From Talaromyces rugulosus (taxonomy: Eukaryota; Ascomycota; Eurotiomycetes; Eurotiales; Trichocomaceae), in the NCBI RefSeq assembly GCF_013368755.1, contig NC_049563.1:2046001-2110000 (forward strand): a stretch of 64,000 nt of DNA. The letters run 5' to 3'. The notes beneath the pieces were generated by a model. That model was not told the origin of the DNA. It searched no databases and saw nothing but the letters and a program-made list of their open reading frames with translations. Below, in pieces: positions 54,588 through 64,000 of this stretch. Within the stretch, counting starts at the first letter, position 1, and the number at the start of each line of letters is the position of its first letter. Both the position numbers and the translations under genes were made by a program.

Positions 54588-55599
54588 ATGGTCCAGACGC
54601 GCTCTGGAGAGGTCTCGACGGCCAGCGACTCGAGGCCAGTCCACAAGCCAGCAGCAGAGAAAGGCTCAAAGAACCAGGTCAAAGCCAAGACCGTCAATGA
54701 GAATGCTCAAAAAAATGAACCAATTGAAGCCAGAGATGACCCGGCTAAACGTAAACGAGATGAAAATGAAGCTCAACCACCAGACGAAGTCGAAGGCCAG
54801 CCGCTGTCTCATAACGAGCAGCCACCTCCCAAAAAGGCAACTAGGGAAGAGGAGGCAGAAGATGAACCAACTCCCAAAGCTGAACAGTTGGAAGAAACCA
54901 CTGTACACAAAATCATCAAGACCATAGACGAGTATGGCAGCCTTCCTCTAGCAGGAATGGCGGTAAAAGAGCCCCTGAAGCCCACTCCGGAGACTCTCCT
55001 TGCAATGGTCATTCATTCGATGCTTAGATCGACACGGATCTCTCATTTGCTAGCAGAAAAGGCTTCTGTTCGAGTGATTAATGCCGGTTATCACGATATT
55101 AATATTCTGTCCGAAGCTTCCTGGGATGACAAGGTCAAGGTACTTTCCGAAGGGGGATATAACCGCTATCGTGAAGCCACAGCAACGAAGCTGGGCGACC
55201 TAGCCGATTTAGTAAATGGAAAATACGGTATTTATTTCCGCTCTATATTAATAAACTTATTTACTAACAATCAAGGATATAGACGGCGATCTCAACAACT
55301 TACTCCAAAAAGCCGAGCACAAGCCCGAGCATGTGCGCCAACTAATTCGAGAAATCAAAGGATTTGGCGACGTGGCAACTGATCTGTTCTGCGATGACGC
55401 GCAGGCTGTGTGGCCCATTCTCGCACCGACTATTGATCATCGCAGCCTCGATACTGCTGATGATGTTGGAATCGGTCGGGATATCGACAGTCTTTACACG
55501 CTTTTGGGGCGCGACCCTGTGCAGATGAGCAAATTGGCAAGGGGGTTGTCCAACGTGAGGCTCTCAAAGAGAACGGAGGAGATTGAGCAGGAAGAGTAA
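54588..55599 (+). CDS. Conserved fungal nuclear protein with a helix-hairpin-helix (endonuclease III-like) fold
   Basis: 318 residues; exons 54588-55227 and 55283-55599. The first 110 residues are charged and disordered, with nuclear-import-like KRKRDE and KKATREEE. The rest is helical: PETLLAMVIHSMLRSTRIS, ASVRVINAGYHDINIL, YREATATKLGDLADLV and LIREIKGFGDVATDLFCDD. The last stretch resembles the HhH plus following helix of endonuclease III-type DNA glycosylases (G-x-G-x-x-x-A-D-x-F), but the Lys normally after the second Gly is Asp here and no iron-sulphur cysteine cluster is seen. So it is probably a non-catalytic DNA-binding relative. I am fairly sure of the gene and less so of the fold. 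Confidence 0.7.
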
Positions 55600-55737
55600 T
55601 CGTATTTGTCTATAAAAGTATCCAATCCTTACATACAGAACACTGTACAATAATGTGCCAAGTATAAACCAAGGAAGTGTCAAATGATAGCAGACTTTAT
55701 GAGCAAAAGGCTTTCCCAGCAACGCAGTATGAATTGG

Positions 55738-57338
55738 TTAAGCAACGAATGCATCCCCCTTTATAATCACAGGATACTCCCATTTACCATTCTGGAAGTC
55801 TTCTGTTGGACCATACAAGCGCACTAAATTGGTATAAGTTAGTCTCGCGCTCTCTCAAAAGCCTATGGCAGATAGTGTGCACTACTTACACATGACAGAA
55901 AACAAGGCGCCTGCAGGAGCCGGCAGCCAGCTAGAAAAATTGCTTTATTAGTATATCCACCGGCTGTGTATCGGTACATGACTTACTTATTAGTCCAGTT
56001 GGAAGGAGGCGGGTTGCTATAAGGCTGCACAAGAATCTGAAATATCCCATCGTCCGAGGTCGCATAATCCTGGTTACAAGTTCACCCTCAGGGTAGGTAA
56101 TATTGCTCCTATCACCCACAGTATACTTGTCTTCTGGGTTCTCCACTAGAGTCCCCGTAGCATCGTAGAGCGTCAAGCTCCAGAAACCAAAGGACTGCAC
56201 AGGGGGCTTAGAGTTGAACGTGTAAATGTAGGACTGGTCGTTGGTCAAGTTCATCGTTTCCGTACCGCGGACGGGATACAGAGCCTGGTCGATGGTCTGT
56301 TCCAAGTAGCCAATTTTGCCCATGACTGCTCGGTCTTCGTATTCCGATTCGTACAGACCCTGTGGCGTATTGGTTTCCCAGCCATTAGTCAGATTGACCA
56401 TATTTGTGGCAAGATATTCGTTAATAGAGTCTTCAAAAAGAGAAAACGCCTTTGTTAGATTGACCCCGAATGGCTTGACGTAAGCTCCGCCGTGTATTCC
56501 AGCCGCCTTGAGTTGCGATTGCACATACGCAGAGTCGGTAGTGTTGAACGGTTGGTTCCTCTCATTGAACATCGCGAGAAGCTCCAGAGTCGTCAAAGCA
56601 GTGTCATTCAGTGATAGTATATCCGAGATTTATGAAGCGAGCTCAGATTCATCGGTACTAGCAGTAGCGAGCGGCGCAGCACTACTACCACGAGGCACGG
56701 CAGCTACATTGAACCCGCTGAGAATATCCTGCACGTGCGAAAGATCGGTGCCATTGTTTTTCACCAGAACGCGGACTAGCATACTACCGTCGCTAGTTGG
56801 CCCGTTCACATAGCCCTGATAGCCGTCGTCTCCGTTGCATGCTTCTTCGAGGCCCCAGTTAGGGCCACCGTCAGGTATACGCCGGAAAAGATAATCCCCA
56901 GGAACGTCGTCATTTGCAATGCCGATTGATGCAAACTCCTCCCCGTAGCTAGACGTGGAAAAAAAATAAAGTCAGCGGCCATCCTTCAGGTACGGAATTG
57001 GGACGTACGGGTCGTAGAAGGCAAAGTTCCAGTATCGGTCATCTGTTATATTTGGCACAGTGACGCGCAAGTCATATTGAGACAGGTTGTATAGTCCGGC
57101 GGAGTATATTGTATCGACATTGGGCTGGATTGCCCCGGTACTTGGATCCGCGAGCGTGGGGGAGACCTCTAGACTATTCACGGCGCCGCGGCGAGGAAAG
57201 GAAGCGCAAAATTGGCGAAATGGTATAATGGATTGCCATACTGTTGGGATATGAAATTAACAAATGGTATTTTAGTAGTGTCGGGATAGCGAAACAACTT
57301 ACCTGCAGAGCAAATACTGTTGCATTCAGAGCAGCCAT
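55738..57338 (-). pseudogene. Broken DUF1254/DUF1214-domain gene
   Basis: Most of a DUF1254/DUF1214 protein can be traced from ATG at 57338 to TAA at 55738. N-terminal exon MAALNATVFALQ and the YGNPLYHFANFALPF region are followed by a frame change near 57182. The part NVDTIYSAGLYNLSQYDLRV (DUF1254) follows. After an apparent intron whose donor is not clear (about 56970) come DDVPGDYLFRRIPDGG and HVQDILSGFNVAAV, then an in-frame TAA near 56631-56629. The DUF1214 part (SFGFWSLTLYDATGTLVEN) loses frame near 56070, and the last two short exons still splice cleanly to the normal end. At least two frameshifts and one stop make a full product unlikely. The losses look recent because most of the sequence is still good. 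Confidence 0.78.
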
Positions 57339-57888
57339 TGTTGATATATTTGATTGAAACTTACAATACTCTTTAGAAACGATTTGCAAATGATATTAAT
57401 TAATGGAGATCTGTTTCGTCCCCTTTATACCTTCATATTCGATTGACCTTCTTCATTTGGATAAAACACTGCCACAACAAAACTTATGCTCGTTGGTGTC
57501 GTTCATTGTAGCCAAGAATATAAACAGAAAATAAAATACTGCATTTGGAAATATAGACTAGCGGATTAAGCATGACATTCTGCAAGAGCTAAACATGGCG
57601 AAGCAATATTAGGAAAGTGGGGGCGAGCTGAAATTTCCGTATGCGGTAAGTCGCGCGGACTACATGACATTCTATGATTCTATCATTATTATTATTATAA
57701 GAAACAAGAGAACCGGTGTAATGGTAATAATAATAACCGCTGTGGGAGCTCGGGTGTGAACCATGCTAAGATAATTAGTCAGCTAATTAAGCTAAAGAGT
57801 TACAGGGATAACTAACTAGGACCTGTCTCATTATTATCCCTTCGTATTAGTGTAACTCCTTTAGTCTGGACTTTTTGACACTCCTAGA
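57339..57888. other. Divergent spacer
   Basis: Promoter regions of the broken DUF1254 gene and the Aim9-like gene; contains TTATTATTATTATAAG and similar simple repeats near 57690. No gene seen. Confidence 0.45.
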
Positions 57889-59686
57889 ATGATACGTCAA
57901 CAACGGCTGTTGTTGGCGCGTCTTTCAGGTGTATATTTTCTACCATGCAATTTTTCTGCCAATATTTTTCAGTTATCTATACGCTCTCCGTCTGTGCAAA
58001 CGACTTGTCCTCGCATGTTACATAGTCACAGCGAAGCGCCCTTTCATGAGCATGTTTTCAAGAGTACTCACATAAGATCAGAACTCGATCCACACAATTA
58101 TACAAGCGGACGGTGGCTTCGTGATGACAAGAATGAGCGAGACATGCGATACATCGGGTTCGATTTCAGTGCTCTTTGTGGGAGGATCCTTGAGCTATGT
58201 CCAGGAGCCGGTTCAATCTCAAGCTGCGAAAAGATAGAAGGAGGTTTCAACCGGGTCTTTATTTTCACGTTGAACAATTCTAAACGCATCGTGGCAAGGC
58301 TTCCATTTACTCTGGCTGGGCCATCACAGTTGACAACGTCTTCTGAAGTTGCTACGATTAAATACTGTGAGCGGATATCGGCAATCCTGCTAAATATTCT
58401 CCTTGCTAACTAATTCACACAAAGTACAGGTCAAGACGAGTATACCAATCCCAACAATCCTCGATTGGAATAATGAGTCCTCGAACTTTATTGGAAGCGA
58501 ATATATCATCATGGAGCATGCAGAAGGTGTCCAGTTGCACCAAAAATGGCCAAAAATGTCTAGCAGTGCCAGGGTAAAGTGCATAGATGCAATTTACCGA
58601 ACGCTTAAAGAAATGGTAGACTTGGAGTTCCCAGCTTGTGGAAGTGTGAATTTCGATTGGCGTCTTCAAGCTGACTTCAAAAAACTACCTTTGGGTGATG
58701 TATTTTGTGTCGGGCCTCACTGCGCACCCTGGTATTGGAATTGCAATACCAGTGAGCCGAGATATTATCATAACACTCACCCTAATCAGGGACCATGTAG
58801 GTTGTTCAGACCGCCAATGTCTCCAGATTAGCTGTTAATTAGTTACTTAGGGACTACTTTGGACAAATATAGTGACGGTCTTGTTGATGCGAGTATCTCC
58901 AGGATTCCACCTTGTGATTCTGCAGCTGAGAAACGGGCCTCCTATCATGGCTCTGTCCAAGCACACCTAGACCTCCTTAAACATACCCGGTCTGTACTTA
59001 AGCAAATGTGCGCAGATCCTCGGATTCAGGCAGCTGCAACGCCAACACTGTTTCACCCCGATCTACAAAAAAGGAATATTTTTGTGTCAGAGGATGATCC
59101 TTCAAAAATAACAGGCATTATTGATTGGCAATCAGCTAGCATTGAACCGGCATTTTGGTATGCAGATGAAGTACCAGATTTTGCAACTCCTGACGATTTT
59201 GAAAACAATGTTTGCGCGAAAGCCTTTGATGCTTGCTCTCGTTTTTCAACCCCGAAGCTTTCTGGTCCTAGATTAATGGATGAGAATATCTTCCGACCAT
59301 TTATCTACAGCTACAGGACGTGGAAAGACGGAGCTGTTGGCATGCGCCATGAACTTATTGAGACTACCCAAAGGTGGAACGAACTAGGTTTCAAAGGATC
59401 GAGTCCCTACGTCCTTCCTTCGCCAAGTGAACTAGCGCAGCATAGGAGAGAGTACAAGCTATTTGTAGCAGCACAGGAATTGAAGCATGACTTGGCAAGC
59501 CTGCTTAATACCGCGACAGATGGCTGGGTTCCACCGGATTCTTGGGAAGCAACTGAATCAGCCCACAAGGAAGTATTTGATGGTATGTTGACTGCAGTGT
59601 TGACAAACAAAAATCCAGATGATGACGAACCAGTGAAGGACGAAGTAGTTCTGAGATCAATCTGGCCATATGACCTTCCTTCCTGA
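57889..59686 (+). CDS. Aminoglycoside phosphotransferase-fold protein, Aim9-like
   Basis: 561 residues; exons 57889-58366, 58425-58796 and 58851-59686. The N-terminus is Arg-rich and lacks acids in its first 40 residues, consistent with mitochondrial import. The APH/ChoK-type kinase fold is shown by EGGFNRVFIFTL, IVARLPF (ATP-site Lys replaced by Arg in this strand), SEYIIMEHAEGVQLHQKW, FHPDLQKRNIFV (catalytic loop H-x-D-x-x-x-x-N) and GIIDWQSASIEPAFWYAD (metal-binding D-W). This length and layout match the fungal Aim9 group, named from a yeast mitochondrial inheritance screen; a small-molecule substrate is unknown. Despite the family name, antibiotic resistance is not implied. Confidence 0.87.
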
Positions 59687-60571
59687 TATTGATTAGTTCA
59701 ACCCGTGGAAAACACTCATTTCCGGCACTCATTTCCGGAGTCAATTTGAGCAAGTGGGATTAGCTTCTTGTTATTATTAGTAAAGGAAGAAGTCAGCACT
59801 CGTTGCTTCAAAAAATATCCATGTCAATCGGCGGAAGAATATTTGAAGCATAATATATCGTCGGTCTATCAACGGAACATCTCATTATTTGAGGATATAG
59901 TAAAATAAGAAACCATGCAAATTCGTCAATTGATTCATAAAATAGGGCTGATAATAACCATAATAGGTTAGATCAAGTCCTACAACATTTTGATGGCTAT
60001 TTTCCTATATATCCAGGTGCCAAGGACATCTAGATACACAATCATACATTAGCATTCAGCCGCACACTAAAATCTAAACCACACCTATGAAGACTCAAAA
60101 TTGGAATTGGTTTAAGACACCAAAACAACGCATTCAGCTTGTGGGAAGCTAGGCTAGAATTACAAGCTGAAAAGCTGGTAGTGCAACCAAAATCCTAGTC
60201 ATTTCCAAAATGCGTAATCCATGAGACAGGGGAGGGGATCTTGCAGAGTTGAATATCCTTTGCGACATGGCTTGGGTTGCAAGAAGATCTTGGCAATCCG
60301 GGCCAGAACTAGGGTTGCTGACAGACTATGTGGTTAAGCATTTCCGTTTCGGGGAAGATGTCCCGCTCTTTCTATAATAAATTAATAATAGTATCATTAC
60401 TGCCGATCGTATGACAGAAGCAAATCGGATCGGGCAAAAACGACCTAAAATTAAGAAGTCGATAAATTTATAAAATGTTGAAAGCTTGCTCCGATCCCTC
60501 TGTGGCAGATTACATCAAACAATTGCCTACATAGTACTTCCTGAAAGGTAACTTTCTCCAAGCTCGCAGAG
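59687..60571. other. Spacer between the Aim9-like gene and the Asp-box gene
   Basis: About 0.9 kb, AT-rich. A CATTTCCGGCACTCATTTCCGG direct repeat lies at about 59717-59739. No gene seen. Confidence 0.45.
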
Positions 60572-61654
60572 ATGGCTCCTATCCGAATTTCTTTTGCGGT
60601 TTTTTCCCTTTTTTCTGCTATTGTCTGCCCTTTTGTTGCTGCAGCTCCCAATGTGGCCAAGCGCAGCGGTGTTCAAGTCGATAGCAATGTCATTTTGATG
60701 GGAACAAACGGTACCTATCCACGCGCAACGTACATCAACAATGGAACCCTACTAGGATGTTATACAGCGAACCGCGGCACTCAAATCGCGATCAATACTG
60801 TTGTGTCCACTGACAAAGGCTCGACCTGGAGTGAATTGGGCTCCGTTGCTAACGAAGACGAAGCGAGCCACGGGTTGAACAACTGCTATCTACACCAACT
60901 GCCGGACTCTGACCGAATCCTCATGGCTTTCCGCAATCATGACCGTGTCGGGACACATTATGTGAAGCACATTATGTTGGTATACTATTCAGACGACAAT
61001 GGAAAGACCTGGGAATATCTAAGCACTGTTGCAACCACCGATACGACGGGGAATGGTATCTGGGAGCCGTTTATCATGGACACGCTAGACGGCGACCTGA
61101 TGTTGTTTTTCTCTCGAGAAAAGGTAACCGATGGCACAGATCAGGATAGCAGCTTGATCCGTTCCAATGACGCTGGCAAGACCTGGCAAAATGAAACGAC
61201 CATTTCCGGGGCCGACATCAAGAAGCGCGACGGAATGCTTGGAGTTGCCCGTCTGGCCCCTGGTTCCGAAAATCTGATAGCCGTCTTTGAAAGTCTCATG
61301 CCAAACACCGGTATCACTTCGATCACGTCCTCTGACGATGGAAAGACTTGGAATCCGGAACGCGGCACCGTTTACGAGAGTTCTAAGCCTTCTGAGGCAG
61401 CACCTCAAGTTGTCCTCGTTGGCGAAACTCTTGTTACCAGCTTCGCAACGTACGAAGACGACCCTAGCGGTGCTCAGGCCAACGTCAAGGTCGTCACAAG
61501 TACAGATGGAGGTGTCAACTGGGGCCAAAAGACACTGGTGCAAGAGGACTGTTTTTGGGCTGGATCAGTGGTGATTGACGACAGCAGCTTGCTTGTGATG
61601 TGCCAACACCAGAGCAATTCGGATGTTGTCGCACGACGCGTGACTCTGACTTAG
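60572..61654 (+). CDS. Secreted Asp-box (BNR) protein, sialidase-superfamily fold
   Basis: 360 residues in one exon. A signal peptide (MAPIRISFAVFSLFSAIVCP, cleavage near residue 24) is followed by a likely Kex2 site after VAKR (residue 31). Five Asp boxes (S-x-D-x-G-x-x-W) repeat along the chain: STDKGSTW, SDDNGKTW, SNDAGKTW, SSDDGKTW and STDGGVNW, as expected for the blades of a six-bladed propeller. Candidate catalytic-site residues include the Arg in TYPRATY, the Asp in RNHDRVG and the acidic IWEPFIMD. Sialidase-fold fungal proteins include exo-sialidases, KDNases and other glycan-active enzymes, so the substrate is open. An intact secretory signal and frame support a functional extracellular enzyme. 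Confidence 0.88.
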   Translation: MAPIRISFAVFSLFSAIVCPFVAAAPNVAKRSGVQVDSNVILMGTNGTYPRATYINNGTLLGCYTANRGTQIAINTVVSTDKGSTWSELGSVANEDEASHGLNNCYLHQLPDSDRILMAFRNHDRVGTHYVKHIMLVYYSDDNGKTWEYLSTVATTDTTGNGIWEPFIMDTLDGDLMLFFSREKVTDGTDQDSSLIRSNDAGKTWQNETTISGADIKKRDGMLGVARLAPGSENLIAVFESLMPNTGITSITSSDDGKTWNPERGTVYESSKPSEAAPQVVLVGETLVTSFATYEDDPSGAQANVKVVTSTDGGVNWGQKTLVQEDCFWAGSVVIDDSSLLVMCQHQSNSDVVARRVTLT

Positions 61655-62118
61655 CAGAATATACATGTATATCATTTATTGGCAGAGTATTAATTAGTTA
61701 AGCAGTTTAGTACTTAAAATCAATTGATACATGTATAAAAGATATAAAATACACCCCGAGTTTCCGGCGACTGGCGGGGCCTGCTTACGGAGCCAAAGCG
61801 GCTTCTAACAAGTAGTAATGAGTTTCCTGCTTGCATAAACAAAATGTGAGCCAAAAAAATGACTATGTAGTTGTACAATGGTAAAAATCCAGGGGTTGAC
61901 GGTTAAACATTAAAGACGGGGATCAACTCCGAGTTTTCGGCGGGGCCTATATACTATATGGGGCCCCGCAAACCCAACCGGGTGGTCGGTCCGAAACGGT
62001 CTGGCCCGCGCCGAAGACCGAGGATATAACTCCTCTATAAGCATTGCTCTAAAATCATTTATTCTCGACTCCTTTTCTCGTTGTACATATCTTGCTCAAG
62101 AAGTTAGGAAAGAGAAAT
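61655..62118. other. Promoter region of the acetoacetyl-CoA synthetase gene
   Basis: 464 bp. Holds two copies of a GC-rich motif, CCGAGTTTCCGGCG at 61756-61769 and CCGAGTTTTCGGCG at 61929-61942, in an otherwise AT-rich stretch. The second is followed by a short palindrome-like GGGGCC...GGGGCCCC block. Confidence 0.45.
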
Positions 62119-64000
62119 ATGGCAGCCCTAGTCGACGTCCCGCGCAAGCTCTGGGAGCACCCCAGCCCCGAGTCAACACAAATGGGCGTGTTCAAATCGC
62201 GGCTCGAGAAAGCCAAAGGAGTCAATCTTGCTGTAAGTAACACTCCCATCTTTTAAGGTTTAAACGGCTGAGTATTTGCAGGATTATAATGCACTGTATC
62301 AGTGGTCGATAAAGAATCGCTCCGAGTTCTGGAGCTTTGTGTGGGAACAGCTGCCGCTCATTCATGAAGGACAGTATGAGGTTGCAGTCGACGAATCCAT
62401 TCCAATTCAGAAGAACCCAGACTGGTTCAATGGTGTTCGACTGAACTTTACAGAGAACATTCTATTCAGCCCGGGAAGCTCGGCGGGTTCTCGGTCGACA
62501 GCTGGCAAAGAAGATTCCAAGGTTGCCATTCACGAGGTTGTCGAAAGCAACATCCAGCCAGCTAGAGATGTGACTTGGAAAGAACTAAGACAGAACGTTG
62601 GACAGTTCACGCAGGCTCTCAAAGCAACTGGTGTGCAAAAGGGAGACCGCGTGGCTGTTGTAGCTAGCAACAGCGTGGAATGCCTGATCCTGTTTCTCGC
62701 CACGGCGAGCTTGGGAGCGTTGATCTCGACGACCTCGTCAGACACTGGGTCGCGAGGAATACTGGATAGACTGACCCAAATCAAGCCTCGATGGCTGTTC
62801 ATGGAAGATGCCGCAATCTACAAGGGCGAGGTGATCGATCTCCGGTCCAAGATTGCACAAGTTGTCCAGGGGATGCACGCTGTTTCCGAGTTTCAGGGCG
62901 CAGTTGCAATCCCCCGATTCAGGGGTCGACCAAATGATGTGGCTGGCGTGCCTCGGACTCAGACTCTGGACAGCTTCCTGGCCAAGGCGCAGTCTGATGA
63001 GCTGGAATTCGTCCGCGTTGGCTTTCGCGACCCGTTTCTAATCGTATACTCATCCGGAACCACAGGCCAGCCGAAGTGCATTGTTCACTCTACAGGTGGT
63101 GTCCTGATTACTACGGGTAAAGAAGGGAGGCTGCACCAGAACGTGGATTCTCAGAGCACAATTCTACAGTATACGACTACGGGGTGGATTATGTACCTCA
63201 TGTGTGTGGCCAGTTTGGTCACAGGGGCCAAAGTCATTTTGTACGATGGCAGCCCGTTTGCGCCAGATGCTCGCTTTCTCATCCAATTGATTGGTCGTCA
63301 GCGGTTCGTCGATTTCATCAGTTTGAGTAGAGATAATTGCTAACTGAAATTATAACCAGAGCAACCCATTTCGGAACATCTCCACGCTATCTGCAGGAAC
63401 TGAGAAAGCAGAAAATCACTCCCCGAAATACAGCAGATCTGAGCAATCTCCGCATTGTGACGTGCACCGGTATGGTGCTGGCCGATTCTCTCTTTGAATG
63501 GTTCTATGACGACGGATTTCCGTCCCACGTCCAGCTGGCAAACATCTCTGGAGGGACTGATCTGGCAGGCTGCTTTGGTATTGAGAACCCATTGAGTCCG
63601 CTGTATGTGGGTGGCTGCCAGGGAATCTCTCTGGGTATTCCCCTTGAAGTGTTTGATCAAGTAGACGAAGGCCTGCAGGGTGTTGATGGCAAGGCTGTGT
63701 CGAATGGCGAGGCTGGTGAGCTGGTTGCTACTGGTGCGTTTCCCAGTATGCCAGTTACTTTCTGGGGCGACGATGGACCAAAGAAGTATTATGATGCATA
63801 CTTTGCAAGGTTCAACAGTGAGTGTCTAAACACAACATGACTTTAGCACGTCACTAAATTTGATTATAAAGATGCATGGACACACGGCGACTTCATCGCT
63901 ATTCATCCCACTACCAACCAAGTCACCTTCCTTGGCCGATCCGACGGCGTCCTCAACCCATCCGGCATCCGATTTGGATCGGCTGAAATATACAACGTTA
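62119..64000 (+). CDS. Acetoacetyl-CoA synthetase (3' partial)
   Basis: About 574 residues are in the window, from exons 62119-62232, 62282-63303, 63360-63817 and 63872-64000 and onward. The family is near 670-690 residues, so the last sixth is missing. ANL-superfamily motifs: the acyl-CoA synthetase N-terminus ([32 protein letters not shown]), the P-loop [37 protein letters not shown] and the hinge region [10 protein letters not shown] with [16 protein letters not shown]. Residues after the TTGWIMYL box and the ISGGTD motif fit acetoacetyl-CoA rather than acetyl-CoA synthetases. It makes acetoacetyl-CoA from acetoacetate with ATP in the cytosol, feeding sterol and ketone-body use. All four splice sets keep frame. 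Confidence 0.92.

Noticed and set aside
57889..59686. Antibiotic resistance gene because of the APH fold
   Set aside because: Length, N-terminal presequence and motifs fit the fungal Aim9 group, not bacterial resistance enzymes.

Overview
The window looks like nuclear DNA of a filamentous ascomycete, most likely Eurotiales (Aspergillus/Penicillium type). Introns are short (mostly 49-65 bp) with CTAAC-like branch sites. Recognisable genes include Aspergillus-type rasA and sreA, a MEP/AMT ammonium transporter, a tRNA-Ile(AAU) with an intron, and AT-rich repeats carrying the marks of repeat-induced point mutation (RIP). Species cannot be fixed from sequence reading alone.

Region 1 (1-12.24 kb) is a nest of at least four Ty3/gypsy elements. 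The tail of one plus-strand element (W) ends inside the gag of a RIP-degraded plus-strand element (Y). An intact minus-strand element (Z, 4666-10164, with LTRs identical by eye, a gag and a chromodomain pol) sits inside the integrase of Y. The right end of Y lies inside the gag of a minus-strand relative (X), whose 5' LTR closes the nest. The 5' LTR/leader of Z carries a 13-nt self-complementarity that suggests Tf1/sushi-type self-priming.

Region 2 (12.24-25.9 kb) holds AT-rich relic DNA, the tRNA-Ile, an ammonium transporter with four GATA sites upstream, a 27-bp poly-G run, a decayed unidentified gene block (16.9-19.3 kb), and a SNF2 ATPase with a C-terminal PHD-like finger.

Region 3 (25.9-41.9 kb) holds a conserved but functionally unknown protein with three cysteine-knuckle repeats, a long gene-poor stretch, a GMF/ADF-H actin regulator divergent from a molybdopterin-binding-domain protein, rasA, a lineage-type hypothetical protein, a Ydf1-like SDR and a Tvp15-like Golgi protein.

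Region 4 (42.6-64 kb) holds a LigB/DODA-like dioxygenase divergent from an atypical SDR (each lacks a canonical catalytic residue), a Zn2Cys6 regulator, the iron regulator sreA, a CapA-like protein, an OTU deubiquitinase-like protein, an HhH-like nuclear protein, a broken DUF1254/1214 gene, an Aim9/APH-like kinase-fold protein, a secreted Asp-box (sialidase-like) protein, and the 5' two thirds or more of acetoacetyl-CoA synthetase running off the right edge.

Most genes are independent housekeeping or regulatory units. The only hint of a functional cluster is the dioxygenase-SDR-Zn2Cys6 trio. Exon boundaries were read by eye from GT/AG signals and protein continuity; each stated set sums to an intact frame. 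No wholly new system was found. The best leads are the self-priming intact element inside RIP-scarred DNA, the catalytic-residue losses in the divergent enzyme pair, and the three-knuckle protein.
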